From assembly GCA_964426875.1 (NCBI GenBank), contig CAYRSB010000025.1:1-21636 (forward strand): 21,636 bases of DNA, read 5' to 3'. The stretch comes from Caldatribacterium sp964426875. Lineage in GTDB: Bacteria; Atribacterota; Atribacteria; Atribacterales; Caldatribacteriaceae. Below, one piece after another: positions 1-6,837 of the stretch; positions within the stretch are counted from its first letter, which is position 1; each line of letters opens with the position of its first letter. The notes beneath the pieces were generated by a model. It was not told the origin of the DNA, searched no databases, and saw only the letters and a program-made list of their open reading frames with translations. The translations under genes were made by a program, and so were the position numbers.

Positions 1-97
1 CCTTAGGGAGGAGAATTGGAGGGTGAGTTTTTCTCTCCCGAAGAAACCAGCCCGTACTACTTTTTGAAAGAACACTCTGCCCCCTTTTGGGGTGTAA

Positions 98-103
98 TAT
101 AAT
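98..103 (+). promoter_or_regulatory. -10 element upstream of the protease lipoprotein
   Basis: A perfect TATAAT lies here, about 85 bases before the likely start of the lipoprotein gene. I see no convincing -35 box at 16-18 bp spacing, so this is a -10-only call. Between it and the gene lie an inverted repeat (120-135) and a ribosome binding site (153-160). Confidence 0.4.
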
Positions 104-119
104 GGGTAACGGGAGAATA

Positions 120-135
120 GTCACCAAAAGGTGAC
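120..135. repeat. Perfect inverted repeat GTCACC-AAAA-GGTGAC
   Basis: Two 6-base arms around an AAAA centre form a perfect inverted repeat in the leader of the protease gene, about 17 bases downstream of the -10 box. It could be an operator just downstream of the transcription start or a small leader hairpin. It has no U-rich tail, so it is not a standard terminator. Confidence 0.5.
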
Positions 136-187
136 ATGGTGAAAAAGCGATAGGGAGGAGAAAGGCGTTATTAGGAAGAAATGGAGA

Positions 188-532
188 GTGTTTCTACGGC
201 GTGCAGGGCACGTTTTGTGGGTCCTGACGCTCGTACCTCTTCTGGGCCTGGCAGGATGCCTTGGCCCAGGGGAAGGTTTCCCCGAAATGGAGGGAAAAGG
301 AATGCCTCCTTCTCCTCCGGGAAAAGGATTAGAAAGGGTGAGAGAGCTTTTAGAGCAAAGACTTTTCGGCGTGCCTGGATTTGCGGGAATCGCCCATGAT
401 GAAGCAGAGGGAGTAATCTACGTTTTCCTGGAGAACGAGGAGGCGAAAAAAACGTACCAGATTTCTTTGAGGGCTTTCGGGTACAAAAGCGCGTCACCGG
501 GAGATTCAAGGCACTGGGTTTTCAAACAGTAA
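188..532 (+). CDS. Exported lipoprotein, N-terminal part of a frameshifted serine protease
   Basis: The first 25 or so residues form a lipoprotein signal peptide: basic FLRR, a hydrophobic stretch, then the lipobox LAGC followed by a Gly/Pro-rich linker. This predicts export and lipid anchoring. The frame then reads like the N-terminal domain of trypsin-like proteases (a segment with GVPGFAGIAHDE and VIYVFLENEEAKK), but after the A7 tract at 446-452 it loses sense and stops at 532. A -1 shift at that tract gives AKKNVPDFFEGFRVQKRVTGRFKAL and runs on into the protease domain ending at 1227, for a joint protein of about 346 residues. The start is uncertain. GTG at 188 has the weak site AGGAAG; the stronger GGGAGGAG (153-160) is better spaced for an in-frame ATT at 170, which would add RKKWRV before the signal peptide. 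I regard 188-1227 as one disrupted or frameshifted gene. Confidence 0.7.
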   Translation: MFLRRAGHVLWVLTLVPLLGLAGCLGPGEGFPEMEGKGMPPSPPGKGLERVRELLEQRLFGVPGFAGIAHDEAEGVIYVFLENEEAKKTYQISLRAFGYKSASPGDSRHWVFKQ

Positions 533-654
533 CGGAGGGGACTTCGGTATCAAGGACAGGTGTAGTCAGGCCCCTGGTTGGAGGGATAAGCCTTTCAGCC
601 TATGTCACGGATAGAAAGGGCAATATCAAGCGGTACGCTGGAACCCTCGGCATA

Positions 655-1227
655 GTGACTCAAAATATAAAGATTCTCTCAAATGCCCACGTTATAGCCA
701 TGGATCCAGGGACATCTACCTTCCTCAAGATTGGGACTCCCGTCATCCAGCCGGGAAGCTACGACGGAGGAACCCTAAACAATAAAGTCGGGAATCTGGA
801 AAAATACATATCGATTACCTTCAATGACTTCCGGAGGCCAAACTATGCCGATGCTGCCATAGCCTCAATCGATGAAGGCGTTGGGGGAACACCTGGTGCA
901 CAATTTGGTGACTACACGGTTTCAGGCACCATCGAAGTTATTAAGGTGGGTGACGGCGTCAGGAAATCGGGGAGGACAACCGGGGTAACTACGAGTACCG
1001 TGAAGAGTACAAATGCTTCGGTCAGAGTCTTCTACGGAAATAAGTGGGCCTACTTCAAGGACCAGATTCTGGTGGATAATCGGGGCGGGTTTGTTGGTGC
1101 TGGTGACTCTGGGTCCTGTGTGGATAAGGGCGGAGAATTCGTGGGACTTGTCTTTGCCGGTTCCTCCGATCTTGCCGTCGTCTGTAAGGCAAAACACATT
1201 CTTCGTGGACTTGGCATCAACATATAG
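655..1227 (+). CDS. Chymotrypsin-like serine protease domain (C-terminal part of frameshifted gene)
   Basis: Counting from GTG 655, the S1-type triad is visible: His12 in SNAHV, Asp66 in YADAAIA and Ser152 in GAGDSGS. This is the trypsin/chymotrypsin fold in a bacterial exported peptidase. The frame is open back to 403 and the sense continues upstream of 655 (VTGRFKALGFQ, VVRPLVGGISLSAYVTD), so GTG 655 is only a convenient in-frame codon without a ribosome binding site. The real N-terminus is the lipoprotein at 188, joined by a -1 shift at the A7 tract at 446-452. If joined, the product is a membrane-anchored extracytoplasmic protease. The substrate is unknown. The active site looks intact, so the gene is either functional with a sequence error or slippage, or newly broken. 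Confidence 0.75.
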   Translation: MTQNIKILSNAHVIAMDPGTSTFLKIGTPVIQPGSYDGGTLNNKVGNLEKYISITFNDFRRPNYADAAIASIDEGVGGTPGAQFGDYTVSGTIEVIKVGDGVRKSGRTTGVTTSTVKSTNASVRVFYGNKWAYFKDQILVDNRGGFVGAGDSGSCVDKGGEFVGLVFAGSSDLAVVCKAKHILRGLGINI

Positions 1228-1458
1228 ATTAGGCCTTGGAAGGGGGGTTCTGCTTTTAGAGCTCAAGGAGTAGGTAAAGACTCCAAGAGAAGGTACTGGG
1301 ATCCTGATTGCGCTTCGGTAAAATAACTTGGCAAGAATCTCTTCTCCTTGACGCTCCCTCCAGGAAGTGTTACTCTGAGGCCACCACGGGTTTCGGGAAT
1401 CTCTCACCGGGCAAGAAGCCCAGGGGGCTCGATTTCCTTCAAAGGAGGGGAGAACGCC
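1228..1458 (+). other. Intergenic region with small hairpins and a weak promoter
   Basis: There is no convincing gene in these 231 bases. A GGAGT/ACTCC hairpin lies at about 1269-1285, and overlapping GGGC/GCCC and AGCCC/GGGCT hairpins lie near 1409-1428. None has a strong U-tail. A TTGACG box (1348-1353) sits 17 bp before TACTCT (1371-1376), a possible but weak promoter for the zinc-ribbon gene. I recognise no known riboswitch class. Confidence 0.35.
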
Positions 1459-1725
1459 ATGAGCGCTCAACCGCAAGGACCATTCTGCCAAAGCTGCGCC
1501 ATGCCAATGGCGCGGCCGGAGGATCTTGGTACCAATGCCGACGGCAGCCCAAATAAGGAATATTGCCGTCACTGCTTCCAAAATGGCCAGTTTACCGCAC
1601 CGGACATAACCGTGGAGCAAATGATTGCAAAGTGCGTCGAAATCATGAGACAGATGAACATACCCGAAAGAGAGATTGAGCAGACAAAAGCCTTCATCCC
1701 CATGCTCAAGAGATGGAGAAAATAA
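1459..1725 (+). CDS. Small zinc-ribbon protein (88 aa)
   Basis: The protein has two cysteine pairs, C10-x2-C13 (CQSC) and C36-x2-C39 (CRHC), in a treble-clef or ribbon arrangement, with the pattern FCQSCAMPM...NKEYCRHCF. This is the hallmark of the short 'putative zinc ribbon' family (PF12674-like). The C-terminal half (ITVEQMIAKCVEIMRQ...) is helical and charged. The family has no firmly established function; a DNA-, RNA- or protein-binding role is only a guess. ATG 1459 is chosen because AAAGGAGGGG (1441-1450) sits 8 bases upstream; the upstream in-frame extension is low-complexity and has no such site. The gene is alone, followed by a strong terminator. Confidence 0.8.
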   Translation: MSAQPQGPFCQSCAMPMARPEDLGTNADGSPNKEYCRHCFQNGQFTAPDITVEQMIAKCVEIMRQMNIPEREIEQTKAFIPMLKRWRK

Positions 1726-1753
1726 AAAAAGAGGTATCAGGAGTGGTTACAAA

Positions 1754-1791
1754 AACCCCTGGCTCACCCCAGAGCCAGGGGTTGATTTTTT
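1754..1791. terminator. Bidirectional intrinsic terminator
   Basis: A 12-bp stem (1754-1765 with 1772-1783) with a 6-base loop is followed by a T-rich tail at 1786-1791 on the + strand and preceded by AAAAA at 1751-1755, which is a U-tail on the minus strand. It lies between the convergent zinc-ribbon gene and the ABC operon and can end both transcripts. Confidence 0.9.
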
Positions 1792-2971
1792 ATTCCTCCG
1801 GCTCCCCCGGCCAGGACCCTTCGATACCCTCAGCCGCCCACTCCATGGTGATGAGCTCATCCATGGTGAGACGAACACCCCAAGGCACCCGAAGGACACC
1901 CCTTCGGTCAGAGATCGGGCCGGTGAAAGGACTGAAGGTGTACTCCGGATCGGCCATGGCGTCCCGGAGCTTGAAGACCAGGTCGTAGACACTGATTTCC
2001 CCGTACACCGGGTCGTTGACGATTTTCGACTTCAGGGCCTCTTCGAAGACCGGGTTTATGGGCATGCCAAAGTCGGCACCAAGCTCCACTGCCCCTTCCT
2101 TGAGAAGCCACCAGTAGTCGACGTTCTCCAGGTTTTTGGCGTTGTAGAGCCCGGCATATACCTTGGCGAAGAAATCAAGGTAGATAGCCTCCCAGTGGAC
2201 GAGCTGCCCGGAAGCAGTGGATTCCGGAGCAAACTTATACATGGGGGAGTAATGGCCAAAGCTTGGAAGGCCATGCTCTTTGGCTACCTGGACCACGGTG
2301 GGAGAGTCCTCGGTGAAGGCCAAGACATCGGCTCCCTCGGCAATGAGAGACTCGGCAGCCTCCTTGGCCCCCGCCGGGTCGTACCAGGAGGTCTGCAACC
2401 AGCGAACAAGAACCCGAACGTTGGGATTCACCCGGCGAGCACCCAGGGTGAAGGCATTGATGTGACGCTTGAGCTCAGGAATGGGGAATGCTCCCACATA
2501 GCCAAGTTTTCCCGTCTTCGTTAAAGCTCCGGCGATGAGGCCGTTCAGGTAGTACACCTGGTGAAAATCAGCCATGTAGGTAGCCATATTAGAAGCCCTC
2601 TTGTACCCTGAACAGTGGAAGAAGATTTTGTCGGGATAGCGCAAAGCGGCGTTGAGCGTCCCGTCCATGAAGCCGAAGCTTGTGGTGACGACGATGTCCA
2701 CCTTTTCCTGGTTGACGAGACGGTCGATGACTCCCTCCACTTCTCCCTCGGGAACGGCTTCAACGTAGACAGTCTCAAGCCAAGGATAGGTATGGTCCAC
2801 AATCTGGCGGGCCTGATCGTGAGCGTAGCTCCAGCCAAAGTCCCCGATGGGTCCTACGTAAATGAACCCGGCTTTGAGGGTTTTTCCTTCCTGTGCACTT
2901 CCCAAAGCCGCCACACCCAAAAGCACCACAAGACAAAGCACCACTCCCAAGATTCTCTGTCCTCTCATCAA
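1790..2971 (-). CDS. BMP-family ABC transporter substrate-binding protein
   Basis: A 393-residue exported binding protein of the BMP/Med family (PF02608), the family of PnrA-type purine nucleoside receptors and RfuA-type riboflavin receptors. A signal peptide covers about residues 1-26 (hydrophobic LGVVLCLVVLLGVAALG, cleavage near GSA-Q). There is no lipobox at the end, so it is probably secreted or periplasmic, or held by the uncleaved helix. Family features seen are the opening strand KAGFIYVGPIGDFGWSYAHD, VDIVVTTSFGFMD, LGYVGAFPIPELKRHINAF and the domain-2 signature WYDPAGAKEAAESLIAEGADVL. It is the last gene of the ABC operon, 21 bases after the permease; in many BMP operons the receptor comes first. 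The ligand cannot be read from sequence. Confidence 0.92.
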   Translation of the reverse strand: MMRGQRILGVVLCLVVLLGVAALGSAQEGKTLKAGFIYVGPIGDFGWSYAHDQARQIVDHTYPWLETVYVEAVPEGEVEGVIDRLVNQEKVDIVVTTSFGFMDGTLNAALRYPDKIFFHCSGYKRASNMATYMADFHQVYYLNGLIAGALTKTGKLGYVGAFPIPELKRHINAFTLGARRVNPNVRVLVRWLQTSWYDPAGAKEAAESLIAEGADVLAFTEDSPTVVQVAKEHGLPSFGHYSPMYKFAPESTASGQLVHWEAIYLDFFAKVYAGLYNAKNLENVDYWWLLKEGAVELGADFGMPINPVFEEALKSKIVNDPVYGEISVYDLVFKLRDAMADPEYTFSPFTGPISDRRGVLRVPWGVRLTMDELITMEWAAEGIEGSWPGEPEE

Positions 2972-2992
2972 ACCACCCCCTGTGAGAGTATT

Positions 2993-3910
2993 TTATCCGC
3001 TTTCTCTTCGATAGGGTATCCCCAGGGCGGAAGGGGATCCCATTCTTTTTCGAGCCGCCAAACGAGAAACCAAACTCAGGGCAGCAATGGGGAAAAGATA
3101 GGGGAGTGTATTGAGAAGCTCAGGAGGCACCCGGGCCTGCAGGCGAAAGGAGAGATGATAGAGAACCCCAAAAAAATATGCTCCCACCATACCCCAGAGG
3201 GGGTTCCAAAAGGCAAAGATGGTGAGGGCGATGGCCAGCCACCCAATGCCTGCCGTCATGCCATAGGACCAGGAAGGTCGGTATCCTACCGAGAGATACG
3301 CTCCAGCCACTCCCGCAAGCACCCCGCCAAGGAACACACACAGGTACCGAACGGCCCAGACGTTGATGCCCATGGCATCAACCGCTGCGGGGTTTTCACC
3401 TGTGGAGCGGATAATAACTCCAAAACGGGTCTTGAAGAGGACAAACCACAAAAGGAAGGAAAGCCCCAGGGCCAAATATACCAAAACGTTGTGGTTCTCA
3501 AAACCAGGAAGGGAAGAAAGCCCGGGGATTTTTGCCGGCGAGAGGGTGGATTCAAGAACCTTCCCCTCGAAATTCCTCCCCAGGGTTCCAGAAATTCCCA
3601 TGCCAAGCATTCCCAAAGCAAGGCCGGAGACCACCTGATTGGCCTGGAGCGTGATGCTGGAGAGGGCATGTACCAGGGCCGCACACCCTGCCACCAGTCC
3701 TCCCACCACCACTGCAAGCCAAAGGTTGCCGAAAAAGAAGGCCACGGCAAAGGCCGAGAGAGCCCCCAGGGACATCATTCCCTCCACCCCGAGATTGAGA
3801 ACTCCCGAGCGCTCGGCATAAATCTCCCCCAGAGTGGCCAAAAGGAGAGGGGTCCCGTAGGCCAGGGCTCTTCCCAGAATTCCGCTAATCCACAACCCTA
3901 TGGTATTCAT
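2993..3910 (-). CDS. BMP-type ABC transporter permease (COG1079-like)
   Basis: A polytopic permease of the BPD_transp_2 family, 305 residues from ATG 3910. Family segments seen: LATLGEIYAERSGVLNLGVEGMM near the N-terminus, then a string of hydrophobic helices, and the cytoplasmic loop FGVIIRSTGENPAAVDAMGI that couples to the ATPase. The start at 3910 is preferred over TTG 3934 because GGGAGG lies 9 bases upstream. It overlaps the end of the preceding permease by 26 bases, which suggests translational coupling. It forms the heterodimeric membrane channel with the 3885-4997 product. Confidence 0.92.
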   Translation of the reverse strand: MNTIGLWISGILGRALAYGTPLLLATLGEIYAERSGVLNLGVEGMMSLGALSAFAVAFFFGNLWLAVVVGGLVAGCAALVHALSSITLQANQVVSGLALGMLGMGISGTLGRNFEGKVLESTLSPAKIPGLSSLPGFENHNVLVYLALGLSFLLWFVLFKTRFGVIIRSTGENPAAVDAMGINVWAVRYLCVFLGGVLAGVAGAYLSVGYRPSWSYGMTAGIGWLAIALTIFAFWNPLWGMVGAYFFGVLYHLSFRLQARVPPELLNTLPYLFPIAALSLVSRLAARKRMGSPSALGIPYRRESG

Positions 3911-4997
3911 CTTCTTCTTCCTCCCAGGGAGCAAGATGCAGAGTCACCTGGTAGTGTAAAAGCCGCTCACCGGCGATGAGGAAAAGGAGCACCAGTCCGT
4001 TGAGAACGTAGATCACCTGGAAGGGAATGCCGAAGGAGACCTTGAGGGCATCGCCGCCGGACATAAGGGCCCCGAAGAGGAAGGCACTGGCCAAAACCCC
4101 CAGGGGATTGGCCCGGGCAATCCAGGCCACGATAATGGCCGTGAACCCGTACCCCAGGGAGATGTGGGCGGGATGACGCAGCATGTGGTGGATGCCGCTC
4201 ACCTCCCCCATTCCAGCCACTCCAGCAAGCCCTCCAGAAAGGAGCATAACCAGAAACACCACCCGCTCGGTGGCAATCCCGGCAAGGTACGCCGCTCTCC
4301 CTCCCCTTCCCACCACCTTGAGCTCAAATCCAAAGGTCGTCCGAACAAGAACCACGTAACAGAAAAGGGCGGCAAGAATCGCCACGCAGAGAGTCAAAAG
4401 GGGAATCCGCGTCGTCCCAATGGTGGAAAGCCAGGCTTCTTCCGGAAAGGGGTCGGTGTAGGCAAAACCCCGAACGGTTTTCCCCTTCCAGGGGCCAAGG
4501 ATGAGGTAGAGCACCAGATTCGTGGCCACGTAGTTGAGCATGAGGGTGGTGATGATTTCGTTGATGGCCAGCTTATTTTTACACCAGGCCGCCAGGGCTG
4601 CCCAGAGCGCCCCTCCTAAAAAACTCAGAATGAACATAGCGGGAAGGAGAAAGGATGGAGGGAAGGGAGAAAAGAGGGCTACCCAGGTCCCCACGATGGC
4701 CCCGATGAGCATCTGGCCTTCCGCCCCGATGTTCCACACTGAGGCCTGGAAAGAGAGGGCAAGACCCGCCCCGATGATGGCCAGGGGAATCATCCTCTTT
4801 ATCGTCTCAGAGAGCGCATAGACACTGCCAAAGGCTCCTTTAAGGAATACCTGGTAAGCCGAGAGGGCAGGGACCCCCAGGGCCGAAAAGACGAGCCCGC
4901 TGGCCAAAAAAGCCCCCACCAAAGACAGGGTTGCCACTCCAAGAATCGTCCAGGTTGTCGGTTCAAAACGTTTCGTTACCCTTACCCGCAGTCTCAT
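3885..4997 (-). CDS. BMP-type ABC transporter permease (COG4603-like)
   Basis: A 370-residue inner-membrane permease, the partner of the next gene. After a short basic N-terminus (MRLRVRVTKR) there are about 9-10 hydrophobic segments. Family motifs are ALSFQASVWNIGAEGQMLIGA, INEIITTLMLNYVA and the coupling loop FELKVVGRGGRAAYLAGI. In most homologues this loop carries NP/NxxAA; here it reads GRGGRAAYLAGI. The start ATG 4997 overlaps the stop of the ATPase gene in an ATGA arrangement. The C-terminus ends in an acidic run (WEEEEDEYHR). Confidence 0.92.
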   Translation of the reverse strand: MRLRVRVTKRFEPTTWTILGVATLSLVGAFLASGLVFSALGVPALSAYQVFLKGAFGSVYALSETIKRMIPLAIIGAGLALSFQASVWNIGAEGQMLIGAIVGTWVALFSPFPPSFLLPAMFILSFLGGALWAALAAWCKNKLAINEIITTLMLNYVATNLVLYLILGPWKGKTVRGFAYTDPFPEEAWLSTIGTTRIPLLTLCVAILAALFCYVVLVRTTFGFELKVVGRGGRAAYLAGIATERVVFLVMLLSGGLAGVAGMGEVSGIHHMLRHPAHISLGYGFTAIIVAWIARANPLGVLASAFLFGALMSGGDALKVSFGIPFQVIYVLNGLVLLFLIAGERLLHYQVTLHLAPWEEEEDEYHRVVD

Positions 4998-6547
4998 GGA
5001 ATCACCGCCAGCCGTTCTCGAAAAGCTCCTCCCATCATCATGCCGATTTCCCGGCGGTCTTCGGCCGAGAATTCTCCCTCTGGCCGCCTTTTTTCCCCCA
5101 CAACCTTCCCCTTGTAGAGGACCAGAACCGTATCGGAGAGAAGGAGGATCTCGTCGAGGTCTCCGGAAATGAGGAGGATTCCCACCCCCTCTCGCTGCAG
5201 AGAGAGAAGGAGGCGGTGCACAAAGTCGGTGGCCAGAAGGTCAAGGCCTGCCGTGGGGTGGGAAACAACCAAAACCCGGGGGCGAGAGGCCAGAACCTGG
5301 GCGAGCACCACCCGCTGGCGGTTTCCTCCTGAAAGATGGCGAACCGGAATGCGGGGAAGAGGTGGTACAATGCGATAAGCCTTGATGGCCTCCTCGGCGT
5401 GTTCGTACACCTTCCGGTAGTCGAGGAAAATCCCCCTGTGGAAGGAGGGCTTCCGGAAGCTGCGCAGACAGAGATTCTCCGCCACACTCAGGTCGCCAAC
5501 CAAAGTCATCCTCCGATCCTCGGGGACATAGGCAAGACCAAGCTCACCGATTCGCCGGGGAGGGAGGAAGGTGATGTCTGTCCTATCAAGGAGTACTCTG
5601 CCTCTTTTGGGCCTGCGGAGACCGGCAATGCTCTCCGCAAGTTCTCGCTGTCCGTTGCCCACCACTCCCGCCACGCCCACGATTTCTCCTTCCCGAACCT
5701 CCAGAGACACTCCCCGCAAGCGCTCAAACCCCCGATCGTCGCAGGCCCATACCTCCTGAACTTCAAGCACCGTCTTTCCAAAGGAGACCGGCCTTTTCTC
5801 CAAAGACCGCAACACCTTCTCCCCCACCATCGCCGTGGCCAGAGTCTCAAAGTCGGCCTCCTCCCTGGTAAAGGTGCCAACCACTTTTCCCTTACGCAGT
5901 ACCGTGATGACATCTCCGATCTCCCCCACCTCAGCAAACTTGTGGGTAATGAAAAGACAGGTCCTACCCTCCTCTTTCATCTTCCGGAGCACCGCAAAGA
6001 GCTTCTCTGCGTCTTTAGGAGTAAGGACTGAGGTGGGTTCATCGAGAATGAGAATTTCCGCCTTCCGAAGGAGGGCCTTGAGGATTTCCACCCACTGCTG
6101 CTCCCCGGCCGAGAGCTGCCACAGGTAGGCATCCGGGTCCACCTCAAGGCCGTATTCGGCCGACACCTCTTGTACGGTTTTCTTCGCCCAAGAGGAAGGG
6201 AAAAGGGTAGGAACCTGAGGAAGCCCGAGAACTACGTTCTCCCAGACGGTATGGGTGGGAATGAGGCGAAAGTGCTGGTGCACCATGCCGATGCCCAGAT
6301 CTCTGGCCACCCGGGGGGAGGTGATGTGGACTTCCCTCCCCTGCACAAAGATGGTCCCCTCATCAGCCCGGTAGAGCCCATAGAGAATGTTCATGAGGGT
6401 CGTTTTTCCTGCCCCGTTCTCCCCCAGTATGACGTGGACGGTACCCTTTTGAACTTCAAAACTCACCCGGTCGTTGGCCAGAATATCCGGTGGAAAGCGC
6501 TTCGTGATGTCACAGAAGGCCACTACCGTCTCTCCTTTGGAAAGCAT
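4994..6547 (-). CDS. BMP-type ABC transporter ATPase, two nucleotide-binding domains
   Basis: A 517-residue tandem ABC ATPase (COG3845-like), the energising subunit of the importer. Domain 1 is complete: Walker A GENGAGKTT (42-50), Q-loop Gln91, signature LSAGE (145-149), Walker B ILILDE (165-170) and switch His202. Domain 2 is degenerate in the way typical of sugar/nucleoside-type importers: the P-loop position reads GVVGNGQRE (294-302) without GKT, LSGGN (405-409) is kept, and the Walker B region reads VLVVSHPTAGLD (425-436) without the catalytic Asp-Glu. One composite ATP site is therefore probably active. The start ATG has AAGGAGG 7 bases upstream. It is the first gene of the four-gene operon. 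Confidence 0.95.
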   Translation of the reverse strand: MLSKGETVVAFCDITKRFPPDILANDRVSFEVQKGTVHVILGENGAGKTTLMNILYGLYRADEGTIFVQGREVHITSPRVARDLGIGMVHQHFRLIPTHTVWENVVLGLPQVPTLFPSSWAKKTVQEVSAEYGLEVDPDAYLWQLSAGEQQWVEILKALLRKAEILILDEPTSVLTPKDAEKLFAVLRKMKEEGRTCLFITHKFAEVGEIGDVITVLRKGKVVGTFTREEADFETLATAMVGEKVLRSLEKRPVSFGKTVLEVQEVWACDDRGFERLRGVSLEVREGEIVGVAGVVGNGQRELAESIAGLRRPKRGRVLLDRTDITFLPPRRIGELGLAYVPEDRRMTLVGDLSVAENLCLRSFRKPSFHRGIFLDYRKVYEHAEEAIKAYRIVPPLPRIPVRHLSGGNRQRVVLAQVLASRPRVLVVSHPTAGLDLLATDFVHRLLLSLQREGVGILLISGDLDEILLLSDTVLVLYKGKVVGEKRRPEGEFSAEDRREIGMMMGGAFRERLAVIP

Positions 6548-6581
6548 TCTTCATCCTCCTTGGAAATTCCGACAACGTGTT

Positions 6582-6587
6582 ATTATA
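6582..6587 (-). promoter_or_regulatory. -10 element for the ABC operon
   Basis: Read on the minus strand this is TATAAT, 35 bases upstream of the ATPase start. No good -35 is visible at standard spacing, so the promoter may depend on an activator. It is divergent from the symporter promoter about 35 bp away. Confidence 0.45.
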
Positions 6588-6617
6588 CTATCAGGACTTT
6601 CAAAGGGGCAATCTTCT

Positions 6618-6626
6618 TGCTACAAT
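6618..6626 (+). promoter_or_regulatory. Extended -10 element for the small protein and symporter
   Basis: TGC-TACAAT fits an extended -10. The candidate -35 at 17 bp (TTTCAA, 6598-6603) is poor. It is followed at 6643-6651 by the ribosome binding site AAGGGGGGA of the small gene. Confidence 0.4.
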
Positions 6627-6656
6627 TATGCCAACTTACCTTAAGGGGGGAGAAGC

Positions 6657-6824
6657 ATGTTTGGGCTGCACGACTTCTGGATTATCCTCGCATATCTTCT
6701 TTGTATCGGGAGCGCGGTCCTTTGCGTAGTGTACGGGCTCGTGAACTGGCAAAGAGGTGGAGAACCGGTAAAGCCGGAAAAAATCATCAAGTGGGAAAAG
6801 GAAGAAGAAATCATCGAGGAATGA
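6657..6824 (+). CDS. Small single-span membrane protein, putative symporter accessory subunit (55 aa)
   Basis: A 55-residue protein starting MFGLHDFWIILAYLL. It has one hydrophobic helix at about residues 7-29 and then a highly charged cytoplasmic tail (EKIIKWEKEEEIIEE). The ATG follows AAGGGGGGA by 5 bases, and the stop is 13 bases before the symporter ATG, so the two are almost certainly one operon. Small single-span proteins encoded directly before SSS-family transporters are known as 'symporter small accessory proteins', and the position, size and topology fit this. Its action (stability, folding or regulation of the transporter) is inference. Confidence 0.8.
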   Translation: MFGLHDFWIILAYLLCIGSAVLCVVYGLVNWQRGGEPVKPEKIIKWEKEEEIIEE

Positions 6825-6837
6825 AGGAGGAGAAAAC

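Noticed and set aside
1..60. Possible hairpin and end of a preceding gene
   Set aside because: GGGAGGAGA and TTCTCTCCC can pair only with a bulge and no gene is seen before them; too weak to call a terminator.
922..1620. A 232-residue minus-strand frame across the protease and zinc-ribbon genes
   Set aside because: It spans the ends of two recognisable + strand genes and has no domain or start signal.
2615..3979. A 454-residue open frame on the + strand opposite the BMP permease and receptor
   Set aside because: It is antisense to clearly recognisable transporter genes; its translation is basic, low in hydrophobic residues and lacks domains, and it has no ribosome binding site. It is a by-product of codon bias in the real genes.
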